In this document: positions 26,114 through 33,550 of the stretch, in pieces
Layout of the letters: each line of letters opens with the position of its first letter
Position numbering within the stretch: position 1 is the first letter of the stretch
Assembly: GCA_902795065.1 (NCBI GenBank)
Contig: CADBJR010000010.1
Span: 1 to 64,000 of the forward strand
Reading direction: 5' to 3'
DNA length: 64,000 bases
From: an uncultured Coriobacteriaceae bacterium
GTDB lineage: Bacteria > Actinomycetota > Coriobacteriia > Coriobacteriales > Atopobiaceae
Translations under genes and position numbers: made by a program
Notes under the pieces: generated by a model
What the model saw: only the letters and a program-made list of their open reading frames with translations
What the model was told of the DNA's origin: nothing
Database searches by the model: none

Positions 26114-26938
26114 TTACACGAGGATGCCGGTGACGCTGCCCACAACGCCGATGGCGAGGAGGAGAAGGAGGACCTTGGTGGAGCTCCAGCCCTTGCTCAC
26201 GAGCGCGTAGCACATGAGGGTAGCGGCAAGCGGAAGGATGCCGGGCAGCAACGTGTCGAAGAGGCCAGCCTGCAGGCTGAACGGCTCCTCGCCGCCGGTG
26301 TTGACGGTGATGCCGCAGTGGACGGAAACGAAGTTCATGATGAGGGCGCCCAGAACCATGCAGCCGAGGATGCCGGCACCGGTGAGCAGGTTCTTGAACG
26401 TGCCGGACTCGATGAGGTCGAGCATGGCGTCAGAGCCCTTGTTGTAGGCGAGGTTGAACCACGCGCGGGCGAGGCCAATCTGGATGATGGCCTGGAGCAG
26501 GATGACGATGATGGGCACGAAGGTGTTGCCCTGCACGCCGTAGGAGCAGCCGATAGCCAGGATGATCGGGTAGATAACGCCCTGCATGTAGGAGTCGCCT
26601 ACGCCGGAGAGCGGGCCCATGAGGCCGGTCTTGATGGAGCGGACGGCGTCCGGGGTGACATCGTCACCGGAAGCGATCTGCTCCTCCATGGCGAGGACGA
26701 GGCCGAGAACGCCGCCGCCGGTGGTGTTCTCGATGTTGTAGAACTCGAAGTGGCGGGACGCAGCGTCCTTGAACTCATCGGAACCCGCGGGGTAGAGCTC
26801 GCGGATCGCGGGAGCCATGGCGTCGAGGAAGCAGCCGCCCTGCATGTTCTCGTAGTTGTAGCATGCCTGGTAGGTCCACTCCCAGGTCCAGAAGCACTTG
26901 TTCAGCGTCTCCTTCGAAAGCTTCTTAATCTCAGCCAT
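26114..26938 (-). CDS. PTS mannose/fructose/sorbose family EIID component
   Basis: 274-aa membrane subunit that with EIIC forms the sugar channel of mannose-family phosphotransferase systems. The cytoplasmic N-terminal part has TWEWTYQACYNYENMQGG and the conserved MGPLSGVGDSYMQG near residue 128. Two or three transmembrane helices follow near 140-160, 205-225 and 250-272. The start overlaps the EIIC stop (TAATG), so the two are translationally coupled. Confidence 0.95.
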   Translation of the reverse strand: MAEIKKLSKETLNKCFWTWEWTYQACYNYENMQGGCFLDAMAPAIRELYPAGSDEFKDAASRHFEFYNIENTTGGGVLGLVLAMEEQIASGDDVTPDAVRSIKTGLMGPLSGVGDSYMQGVIYPIILAIGCSYGVQGNTFVPIIVILLQAIIQIGLARAWFNLAYNKGSDAMLDLIESGTFKNLLTGAGILGCMVLGALIMNFVSVHCGITVNTGGEEPFSLQAGLFDTLLPGILPLAATLMCYALVSKGWSSTKVLLLLLAIGVVGSVTGILV

Positions 26939-27684
26939 TATTCTGCACCTTCAATCTTGCTCGTGATCTGGATGTAAATGATGGCGGAAATCAGCGCGAT
27001 GAGGCCGATGCCGATCATGGGCAGATTGGTGTAGGCCGCAAGCAGGAAGCCCAGGAACAGGAAGACACGGGACTCACCCTGGAAGATGAACTTCAGGGTG
27101 ATGCCGATTCCGAGGGCGGGCATGAGGCCACCGACGACCGACATGATGGGCACCAGGAAGGCGACGCTGTTAAGGAAGTCGCCCACAACCTGGGAGCCGA
27201 AGTACGCCGCGATGGTCACGGGGACGCAGGTGATGCAGAACAGGAAGAGCTGGGGCAGGATGACCGTGGGGATCCAGAGGCCCTTGAGGCTGTCGTTCTT
27301 CTCGATGATCTTCTCGGTCAGCGGGTTGAAGAACGAGTCGAGGGTCAGACGGCCAACCCAGGTGAAGGCGCCGAGCAGGCCCAGGGGCACGGCGAGTGCG
27401 AGGGCTGCGTCAACGTCGAGGCCGGCGGAAATGGCAAGGGCGGTGCCCAGGATGCCGGCCATGGGGATGTCGGACGGCAGGGAGCCGCCGGCGGAGATGA
27501 AGCCGATGAACATCATGTTGATGGTCGCACCGATGGTGACGCCCATGACGGGGTCGCCGAGGATGAGGCCGACGAGCCAACCGTTGACCAGCGGACGATA
27601 GATGGTGCCGTAGCTGACCATCGTAACGTTCGACTGGGCAAGGAAGTACAAAAGACCGCACAAAAATGCTTGGAACAGTGACAT
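26938..27684 (-). CDS. PTS mannose/fructose/sorbose family EIIC component
   Basis: 248-aa polytopic permease subunit with about seven hydrophobic segments. It has the family motif around GDPVMGVTIGATINMMFIG near residue 45 and the conserved GGSLPSD that follows. Together with EIID it moves the sugar while EIIB phosphorylates it. A gggagg site precedes the ATG. Operon order EIIB-EIIC-EIID is canonical; EIIA is separate at 28799. Confidence 0.95.
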   Translation of the reverse strand: MSLFQAFLCGLLYFLAQSNVTMVSYGTIYRPLVNGWLVGLILGDPVMGVTIGATINMMFIGFISAGGSLPSDIPMAGILGTALAISAGLDVDAALALAVPLGLLGAFTWVGRLTLDSFFNPLTEKIIEKNDSLKGLWIPTVILPQLFLFCITCVPVTIAAYFGSQVVGDFLNSVAFLVPIMSVVGGLMPALGIGITLKFIFQGESRVFLFLGFLLAAYTNLPMIGIGLIALISAIIYIQITSKIEGAE

Positions 27685-27767
27685 TCTTATTTCCTCCCAA
27701 CACCTAATCTACGTACTCCGATACAACACTTGCTTCGTGTTCTTAACGAGACAACCTCATACCGAAA

Positions 27768-28247
27768 CTAGAGAAGCTTGGCCAGGGGGACGTAGGACTC
27801 CTGAGGTACGAGGTGATACCCGACCTCGGTGCCCTTCTCCACCAGGCGCTTCATGCAGTTAACCTCCTCTTCGCTCGCTGAGACGTTTCGGTTGAGCTTG
27901 GTACGTCCCGTCTTGATACCCATACCGCCGAGGACGACCGCCTTGATCGCGACGCCGCCATCGACCAGCTGCTCGATGGGCTCGGGGCCCTTGGCGATGA
28001 GCATGACCTTCTCCTTGTCGTGCTCGCCGCCGTTGATGTAGTCGATCGTGTCGGCAACGCTCTTGGCGATGACCTTGGAACCCTTGGGGGCGGCAGCGCG
28101 CAGGACGCGCTGCATGAGGGAATCCTTGGCGACGCCGTCATCGACGATGACGATGACGTCGCTCGGATAGTACTTGAGCCAGGCGGTCACAACCTGACCA
28201 TGGATCAAACGGTCGTCGATGCGGACCAGTGAAATCTCTGCTGCCAT
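27768..28247 (-). CDS. PTS mannose/fructose/sorbose family EIIB component
   Basis: 159-aa cytoplasmic phosphocarrier. The phosphorylated His is in RIDDRLIHGQV at about residue 16, the standard EIIB-Man site. The remainder follows the family to the end, including a segment near LGGMGIKTGRTKLN. An aaaggag site precedes the start. It receives phosphate from EIIA (28799-29215) and passes it to the sugar bound by EIIC/EIID. A long leader of about 500 bases separates it from EIIA. Confidence 0.95.
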   Translation of the reverse strand: MAAEISLVRIDDRLIHGQVVTAWLKYYPSDVIVIVDDGVAKDSLMQRVLRAAAPKGSKVIAKSVADTIDYINGGEHDKEKVMLIAKGPEPIEQLVDGGVAIKAVVLGGMGIKTGRTKLNRNVSASEEEVNCMKRLVEKGTEVGYHLVPQESYVPLAKLL

Positions 28248-28751
28248 CTTGTAACTCCTTTGCTCGTAGCACTTAACCTATATGGTTTATCTCTCCGAGG
28301 TTTGCAGCCAGGAGAGAGCGATACCCTGATGGATGGTTTGGTTGTGTTGTCCGAAAGCACCGCGAGCGATCTCGGCGGCAGTACATGTGGCAGAACCTAT
28401 GCGAGAAGAGGGAATACGTTTCCCATCCCTTCCCCGCTCCAGACGGCGCCTCCCAGTCGCGCGTCCCGAGCTCGCCCCGGCATCTCCCGCGCCGATGTGC
28501 CGCCAATAGCGCATAAGGCCCTTTCCCGCGGAGACGCGAGCGCCGGCGCTGATTGTGGCGCGCACTTCGACCATTCAACCCCCAACGTGCGAGTCCATGC
28601 CAAAGCGGTGGAGCTACCTCTCTCCACATCTGATTACTATACGACTTGCCTCCGTACACGGTTCGACAAATCCGCCAGCGTGACGTTTTCGCCGCGTGGA
28701 AGATAGTGCTTGCAAATTTAGGGACAAAACTATATGTGAGTAGAAAAGAAA
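28248..28751 (-). other. long non-coding gap or leader upstream of PTS EIIB
   Basis: About 500 bases without a credible gene lie between the EIIA terminator (28752-28774) and EIIB. Open frames on both strands here have no ribosome site and no protein-like composition. A possible minus-strand -10 (TATAGT, 28636-28641 in complement) would give a leader of nearly 400 bases. I could not match any known riboswitch or a clear sigma-54 site. It is the obvious place for control of EIIB-C-D and the catabolic genes. Confidence 0.5.
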
Positions 28752-28774
28752 CGCCCCCTGGTCTGCAGGGGGCG
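28752..28774 (-). terminator. terminator after PTS EIIA
   Basis: A perfect nine-pair stem (cgccccctg with cagggggcg) with a five-base loop is followed on the minus strand by TTTCTTTTCT. It lies 25 bases past the EIIA stop, so EIIA is expressed apart from the other PTS genes. Confidence 0.88.
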
Positions 28775-28798
28775 AGGAAAGCGTCGATGCACCGGTCG

Positions 28799-29215
28799 CT
28801 AGTCTTCGATGTCAAGATAGTCGTCGAGAAGCTTGTTGACGTTCACGACGCTCATGGCACCGACGGCCATAAGGCTGTTGGCGAGCTCGTCGCAGCTCAT
28901 GTAGTCGCGGCTCGTGAAGGCCTCGATGACCATGGGGAGGTTCATGCCGGTGATGTGGCGGAACTTGTAGTCTCCCATAGCGGCGCAGGTCACGTTGAAG
29001 GGACTTCCCGACTGGATGTCGGTCAGGACGAGCAGATCGCCGCGGGAGAGGCTTTCCTCGATGGCGGCGCGCACCTGATTGCGGAACGTGTCCACCGAAT
29101 CGCCCAGATACAGTCCGAACGTCTTCACGTTCTCCTGCTCGCCGCAGATGAGCTGCGCGGACTCGAGGATGGCCTTCGAGAGCGGGCCATGAGAGATGAG
29201 GATGATATCGAACAT
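28799..29215 (-). CDS. PTS mannose-family EIIA component
   Basis: 138-aa cytoplasmic phosphocarrier of the EIIA-Man fold. The active His9 is in IILISHGPLSKAI. The conserved LVLTDIQSGSPFNV near residue 63 and ITGMNLPMVIE near 90 are present. It accepts phosphate from HPr and hands it to EIIB (27768). A gggaggg site precedes the ATG. It is monocistronic with its own terminator and is divergent from an MFS gene; the intervening region carries a dyad at 29232. Confidence 0.94.
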   Translation of the reverse strand: MFDIILISHGPLSKAILESAQLICGEQENVKTFGLYLGDSVDTFRNQVRAAIEESLSRGDLLVLTDIQSGSPFNVTCAAMGDYKFRHITGMNLPMVIEAFTSRDYMSCDELANSLMAVGAMSVVNVNKLLDDYLDIED

Positions 29216-29231
29216 GCTTCCCTCCCGGAAC

Positions 29232-29247
29232 GATCATGCACATGATC
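29232..29247. promoter_or_regulatory. dyad in the EIIA/MFS divergent promoter region
   Basis: A perfect inverted repeat, gatcatg-ca-catgatc, lies 17 bases upstream of the EIIA start. A second alternating motif (cgtacgtatacg, 29251-29262) follows. Position in a divergent intergenic region suggests an operator. The protein is unknown. Confidence 0.45.
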
Positions 29248-29355
29248 ATGCGTACGTATACGTTATGAACTGTAATACACGTTTTTGAATCTGTGGTAGA
29301 TTGAAAAGGTTAGCGCCTAAATATGTGACGTTCGCCGAATAATTGTGAGGTTCGT

Positions 29356-30618
29356 ATGGCAGATAGCATGCCCAGGGGCAAATCAGGCTTCCATTACGCC
29401 TATATGATCGCGCTTGCCGCCATGGTGATGGCCAGCGTCGCCTTGGGCTTCATGTACGCCTGCCAAGGTATCTTCTTCACCCCAGTGAGCGACTATTTCG
29501 GCGTCCCCACCGCGCAGCTCGTGCTCTACATGTCTGTCTTCAACATCGCGATCACGGTGTCCCTCCCCTTCATCGGCAAGCTGATGGGCCGCATGGACCT
29601 GCGCATCCCGCTCTCCATCTGCGCGATCCTCCTCGGCGGGAGCTACGCCCTCATGTCCCAGTGCCGTGCCGTGTGGCATTTCTACGTGCTCGGCTTCACC
29701 ATGGGCGTGGGCATGACGCCCTTCGTCTATCTGGTGGTCCCCACGCTCATCAACTCGTGGTTCGCCAAGCGCGTGGGATTTCTCATCGGACTCTGCATGT
29801 CGTTCTCGGGCGTCATCGGGGCGATCTTCAACCCCATCGGAACCGAGATCATCCGCAGCGGTCCCGAGGGATGGCGCAGCGCGTACCTGCTGTTCGGATG
29901 CCTCGTCATGGCAGGCATCCTCCCCTTCACGATCTTCGTCATCCGCAACAAGCCGGAGGACAAGGGCCTCGAGAAGTACGGGGCGGACGACCCCGATGTC
30001 GATGAGGTGGCAACCGGCGAGGGCGTGCCCGCGGACATCGCCCTCAAGACGGGCGTGTTCAAGCTCATCGTGATCTTCATCATCATGAACACGGTCATCC
30101 AGACCATCAACTCGTTCATCCCGAGCTATGCGGAATCCCTGCGCTCCGCCTTCCCCGACGTCGCGGACGCCTCCGGCATCATCATGGCGATCGTGCAGGT
30201 GGGCAACGTCCTCGGCCTGCTCGCGCTCGGGTTCATCAACGATAAGTCCGTGCGTCTCGGCGTCATCGTGGCGGGCATCGCGGGCATCGCGGGCCTTGCC
30301 ATGCTTCTCGTCTTCCCCGCCCAGCTCACCCTCATGTACGTCGGCGCGGTGCTTCTCGGCGTGTGCTACGCCGCAACGGCAATCGAGACGTCGTTGCTCG
30401 TCCGAAGCTGCTTCGGTTCGAAGGATTACACGGTCATCACGTCGCGCGTCTCGGCATTCGGCGCCGGCTTCGCCGTCATCGGAAGCCCGCTCTGGGGCCT
30501 CATCGCCGAGGGTCCGCTCGGCTACATCCCCGTGCTCGCCATCGGAGCCGTGAGCTGCGCGGTGAGCGTCGTGGTGGGCAACATGGCCCTGAACGGCGCC
30601 AAGAAGCTCGAGGGCTAG
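29356..30618 (+). CDS. MFS transporter, oxalate/formate antiporter-like
   Basis: 420-aa membrane protein with about twelve hydrophobic helices in two halves joined by a charged loop near residues 195-225 (KPEDKGLEKYGADDPD). The MFS motif between helices 2 and 3 appears as GKLMGRMDLR near residue 75. The overall pattern resembles the OxlT/monocarboxylate group, so an organic acid is a likely cargo. It is divergent from PTS EIIA. It ends before a long inverted repeat at 30631-30689. Confidence 0.85.
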   Translation: MADSMPRGKSGFHYAYMIALAAMVMASVALGFMYACQGIFFTPVSDYFGVPTAQLVLYMSVFNIAITVSLPFIGKLMGRMDLRIPLSICAILLGGSYALMSQCRAVWHFYVLGFTMGVGMTPFVYLVVPTLINSWFAKRVGFLIGLCMSFSGVIGAIFNPIGTEIIRSGPEGWRSAYLLFGCLVMAGILPFTIFVIRNKPEDKGLEKYGADDPDVDEVATGEGVPADIALKTGVFKLIVIFIIMNTVIQTINSFIPSYAESLRSAFPDVADASGIIMAIVQVGNVLGLLALGFINDKSVRLGVIVAGIAGIAGLAMLLVFPAQLTLMYVGAVLLGVCYAATAIETSLLVRSCFGSKDYTVITSRVSAFGAGFAVIGSPLWGLIAEGPLGYIPVLAIGAVSCAVSVVVGNMALNGAKKLEG

Positions 30619-30630
30619 ACCGCAAACCCT

Positions 30631-30689
30631 CGAGTTGACACATTTGGGATAGTTTCCCGCGCTCGTTTTATCCCAAAAGTGTCAATTCG
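30631..30689. repeat. 20-bp near-perfect inverted repeat between convergent genes
   Basis: Arms 30631-30650 and 30670-30689 pair over 20 bases with a single internal mismatch when one G-U pair in plus-strand RNA is allowed. The loop has 19 bases. The stem is AT-rich and there is no U tract. It may be a weak bidirectional terminator between the MFS gene and the minus-strand gene at 30703, or an operator. Confidence 0.6.
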
Positions 30690-30702
30690 AAGTTGATGAG
30701 CC

Positions 30703-31275
30703 TCAAAGGGACCGCTCGAGCTCCTCGATCTGGTCGAAGATGTCCCCCGCCGTCGCATGGATGCGGCGGATGGTCCCGTCATCTTCCGTGGAGTACTCGA
30801 TGGTGTTTCCGAAGCCGTTTGCGAGGATCTGCGCGGCGAGGGCGAAACCATCGTCCGTCTTGAGACCCGGGTAGAAGACCTCCGCCACCTCGGGATGGCA
30901 GACGAGGTAGCTCGCGATCGTTGCGGCGTTGTCGTTCTCGGATCGAAGCCTGGGAAGGCAGGCCCCGAGCTCCAAGGCCAGACCGTCATCCTCGAAACCG
31001 ACACCTGCTTCATCGGTCCAGATGGCGAAGAGCCCGGTGCCGGGATCGTCGAGCCTGCGCGCAAGATGCTCGACCACGGAGCGCGGCCTGAACCGGGAGA
31101 TAATCGCACCCCATGCAGTGGGCAGCGAGACATCGATGACGGCGTGCTCGGGAGGCGCGGCGACAGCGAGCGGCGTCCCGCCGAGCAGGACATGCGGCGC
31201 CACGCCGAAGAGTTCCAGCGAGAGCTCCTCCGCGCTGCCATCGAACTCGATGAAGCGAGCCGTCCGCATGGTCAT
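30703..31275 (-). CDS. C-terminal-domain-like relic of a Cys/Met-metabolism PLP enzyme
   Basis: 190-aa protein of unknown role. Residues about 115-160 (NAATIASYLVCHPEVAEVFYPGL followed by ALAAQILANGFGNTIEY; shown in parts) resemble the C-terminal domain of cystathionine gamma-synthase-type enzymes, where N-A-x-x-I-A-x-x-L...HP-x-V...V-x-YPGL is characteristic. The PLP-binding lysine domain is absent; these enzymes are normally about 380-400 aa. The start has a ggag site and the frame is intact, so it could be a retained domain protein and not a decaying gene. Not catalytic as a classical PLP enzyme. Confidence 0.6.
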   Translation of the reverse strand: MTMRTARFIEFDGSAEELSLELFGVAPHVLLGGTPLAVAAPPEHAVIDVSLPTAWGAIISRFRPRSVVEHLARRLDDPGTGLFAIWTDEAGVGFEDDGLALELGACLPRLRSENDNAATIASYLVCHPEVAEVFYPGLKTDDGFALAAQILANGFGNTIEYSTEDDGTIRRIHATAGDIFDQIEELERSL

Positions 31276-31295
31276 GCCGTGTCTCCTTAAAGAAA

Positions 31296-31318
31296 GGGCC
31301 CCGGCACTGCCGGGGCCC
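31296..31318 (-). terminator. terminator of the Ala-rich protein gene
   Basis: A ten-pair stem (gggccccggc with gccggggccc) with a three-base loop is followed on the minus strand by TTTCTTT. It lies just past the stop at 31339. Confidence 0.88.
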
Positions 31319-31338
31319 GTCGATACGTGCTGATGGGC

Positions 31339-31671
31339 CTACTCGCCCTTGCCGACCTTGCCGTCGCCGTCGAGGTCCTTGCCCGTGGCCTCCTCGACGA
31401 AGTCCTTGGCGCTGGAGATCGCGCTGGCAGCGGCCACAGCGGCCTTGCCGGCGATGTCCTTGGCGCCGTCGATGACGTCGGGAGCGGCAGCCTTGGCCTT
31501 CTCCACGAGGTCGCCTGCAGCCTCGGCAGCCATGGCGGCGACGCCCTGGGCGGCATCCTTGACGCCCGGCGCGGCGAGCTTGGCCTTGTCGACCAGATCG
31601 CCCGCAGCCTCGCTTGCCTTGTCCGCGAAGCCGACCGCCTTATCCTTGAGCTCGTCCATCTTGAAATCCAT
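31339..31671 (-). CDS. Ala-rich helical repeat protein with EF-hand-like C-terminus
   Basis: 110-aa unannotatable protein. It contains two copies of a roughly 30-residue amphipathic unit (EAAGDLVDKAKLAAPGVKDA and EAAGDLVEKAKAAAPDVIDG), rich in Ala, Lys and Asp, like LEA or apolipoprotein-type helices. It ends in DLDGDGKVGKG, which matches the DxDxDG calcium loop of EF-hands and dockerins. There is no signal peptide or membrane helix. The ATG at 31671 has a ggag site. It follows thrS by 22 bases and may be its co-transcribed neighbour. A stress or DNA/lipid-associated structural role is conceivable but unproven. Confidence 0.65.
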   Translation of the reverse strand: MDFKMDELKDKAVGFADKASEAAGDLVDKAKLAAPGVKDAAQGVAAMAAEAAGDLVEKAKAAAPDVIDGAKDIAGKAAVAAASAISSAKDFVEEATGKDLDGDGKVGKGE

Positions 31672-31693
31672 AGTGTGCTCCAATCGCTGGAAT

Positions 31694-33460
31694 CTAGCCC
31701 TCGCGCGCCGAGATCTCGTCATGAAGCTCCGCGATGAACGCATCGAGGTCCTTCTGCACAGTCTCGTTGCTGCGATCGCGCACCGAGACGTTGCCGGCCT
31801 CGGCCTCCTTCTCGCCGAGGATGAGCATGTAGGGCACACGGTCGAGCGAACGCGCCTCGCGAATCTTATACCCGATTTTCTCGTCGCGCGCATCGACTTT
31901 CACGCGAATGCCCGCAGCGGCGAGCTTTCCGGCGACCTCATCGGCATAGGCGCGCGTCTTCTCGGAGACGGGAAGGACCTTGACCTGGCAGGGTGCAAGC
32001 CACGTGGGGAACTTCCCGGCATAGTGCTCGGTGAGCACGCCGATGAAGCGCTCGACGGATCCGAAGACCACGCGGTGGATCATGATGGGCTCCTTCTTTG
32101 ACCCATCCGCCGCGGTGTATTCGAGGCCGAAGTTATGGGGCATCTGGAAATCGAGCTGGATGGTGCCGCACTGCCATGTGCGCCCAAGGCAATCCTCCAG
32201 ATGGAAGTCGATTTTGGGGCCGTAGAAGGCGCCATCGCCCTCATTGATGACATAGTCCATGCCAAGGATGTCGAGAGCATTGACGAGGCCGTTGGTAGCG
32301 GCTTCCCAGTCCTCGTCGGATCCCATGGAATCCTCGGGACGGGTGGAGAGCTCGACGTGGAATGGGAAACCGAACTTCTTGTACACGGAGATGATGAGGT
32401 TCGCCACGTTAACGACCTCGCTCGCGATCTGCTCGCGCGTGATGTAGAGGTGAGCATCATCCTGCGTGAAGCAGCGCACGCGGAACAGGCCATGAAGGGC
32501 TCCGCGCATCTCGTGGCGGTGCACCAAGCCGCACTCCGCATAGCGCAGCGGCAGATCGCGGTAGGAGTGCGGGCGATTGCGGTAGACGAGCACCGAGCCC
32601 GGACAGTTCATGGGCTTGACCGCGTAGTCCTCCTCGTCAATCTTCGTGAAGTACATGTTCTCCTTGTAGTGGTCCCAATGGCCGGAGGTCTCCCAGAGCA
32701 CACGGTTCAGGATGATGGGCGTGGAGATCTCGTCATAGCCGTTGGCATGGTGAACCTCGCGCCAGTATTCCATCAGGGCGTTGCGGAGGAGCATGCCGTT
32801 GGGAAGGAAGAACGGGAAGCCCGGTCCTTCGTCGGCGAACATGAACAGGCCCATGTCCTGGCCGATGCGCCTATGGTCGCGCTTCTTCGCCTCCTCGATG
32901 AGGGCGAGGTGCGCGTCGAGCTCCTCCTTGGTGGGGAACGCGATGCCGTTGATGCGGGTGAGCATCTTATTGGCGGCGTCGTTCTTCCAGTAGGCGCCGG
33001 AGACGCCAGTGAGCTTGAAGGCCTTCAGTGCCTTGGTGTAGGTGATGTGGGGGCCGACGCACATGTCGACGTACTCGCCCTGCTTGTAGAAGGTGATGCG
33101 GGCGTCCTCGGGAAGGTCTCCGATGTGCTCGACCTTGTACTTCTCGCCGCGTTCGGCCATATGGGCGATGGCCTCGTCGCGCGGGAGCTCGTACGTCTCG
33201 ACCTTGAGGTTCTCCTTGGCGATCTTGCGCATCTCCGCCTCGATCGCGGGGAAATCGTCCTCGCTGATCTTGACGCCCTCGGGCAGGTCGATGTCGTAGT
33301 AGAAGCCGTTCTCGGTGGCGGGGCCGTAGCCGAAGTCGGCCTCGGGATAGAGGCGCTTGATAGCCTGCGCCATGATGTGCGCGGCGCTGTGGCGGATGAT
33401 GTGCAGCTCCTCCTCGGGAGCGCATTCGGCGATCGTGCCGTCGTTGTACAGGACTTTCAT
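31694..33460 (-). CDS. thrS: threonine-tRNA ligase
   Basis: 588-aa class II aminoacyl-tRNA synthetase charging tRNA-Thr. The editing domain shows HIIRHSAAHIMAQA near residue 20 and the CVGPH segment near 135. Catalytic motifs are near MNCPGSVLVYRNRPHSYRDL (motif 2 and zinc Cys), HGLFRVRCFTQDDAH and the C-terminal motif 3. The anticodon domain follows (KVLPVSEKTRAYADEVAGKL). E. coli ThrS is about 640 aa; the N-terminal TGS domain is missing here. A gaggaag site precedes the ATG. No T-box is visible in the short upstream region. Confidence 0.96.
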   Translation of the reverse strand: MKVLYNDGTIAECAPEEELHIIRHSAAHIMAQAIKRLYPEADFGYGPATENGFYYDIDLPEGVKISEDDFPAIEAEMRKIAKENLKVETYELPRDEAIAHMAERGEKYKVEHIGDLPEDARITFYKQGEYVDMCVGPHITYTKALKAFKLTGVSGAYWKNDAANKMLTRINGIAFPTKEELDAHLALIEEAKKRDHRRIGQDMGLFMFADEGPGFPFFLPNGMLLRNALMEYWREVHHANGYDEISTPIILNRVLWETSGHWDHYKENMYFTKIDEEDYAVKPMNCPGSVLVYRNRPHSYRDLPLRYAECGLVHRHEMRGALHGLFRVRCFTQDDAHLYITREQIASEVVNVANLIISVYKKFGFPFHVELSTRPEDSMGSDEDWEAATNGLVNALDILGMDYVINEGDGAFYGPKIDFHLEDCLGRTWQCGTIQLDFQMPHNFGLEYTAADGSKKEPIMIHRVVFGSVERFIGVLTEHYAGKFPTWLAPCQVKVLPVSEKTRAYADEVAGKLAAAGIRVKVDARDEKIGYKIREARSLDRVPYMLILGEKEAEAGNVSVRDRSNETVQKDLDAFIAELHDEISAREG

Positions 33461-33504
33461 GTGCTTCGCTTCCTCTGCCGTGCAGGTTGCCAGTGCAAGA
33501 ACAA

Positions 33505-33532
33505 GGGCCCTCCGCCTGCGGGCGGAAGGCCC
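33505..33532 (-). terminator. terminator of the zinc-ribbon repeat protein gene
   Basis: A long GC stem (gggccctccgcc with gggcggaaggccc, one bulge) is followed on the minus strand by TTGTTCTT. It separates the gene at 33551 from thrS. Confidence 0.8.
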
Positions 33533-33550
33533 CCGTCCGATGGAACAGGG

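Noticed and set aside
28260-28815. Possible 148-aa (plus) and 180-aa (minus) proteins in the PTS gap
   Set aside because: No ribosome sites and arginine/serine-rich composition; the minus frame crosses the EIIA terminator.
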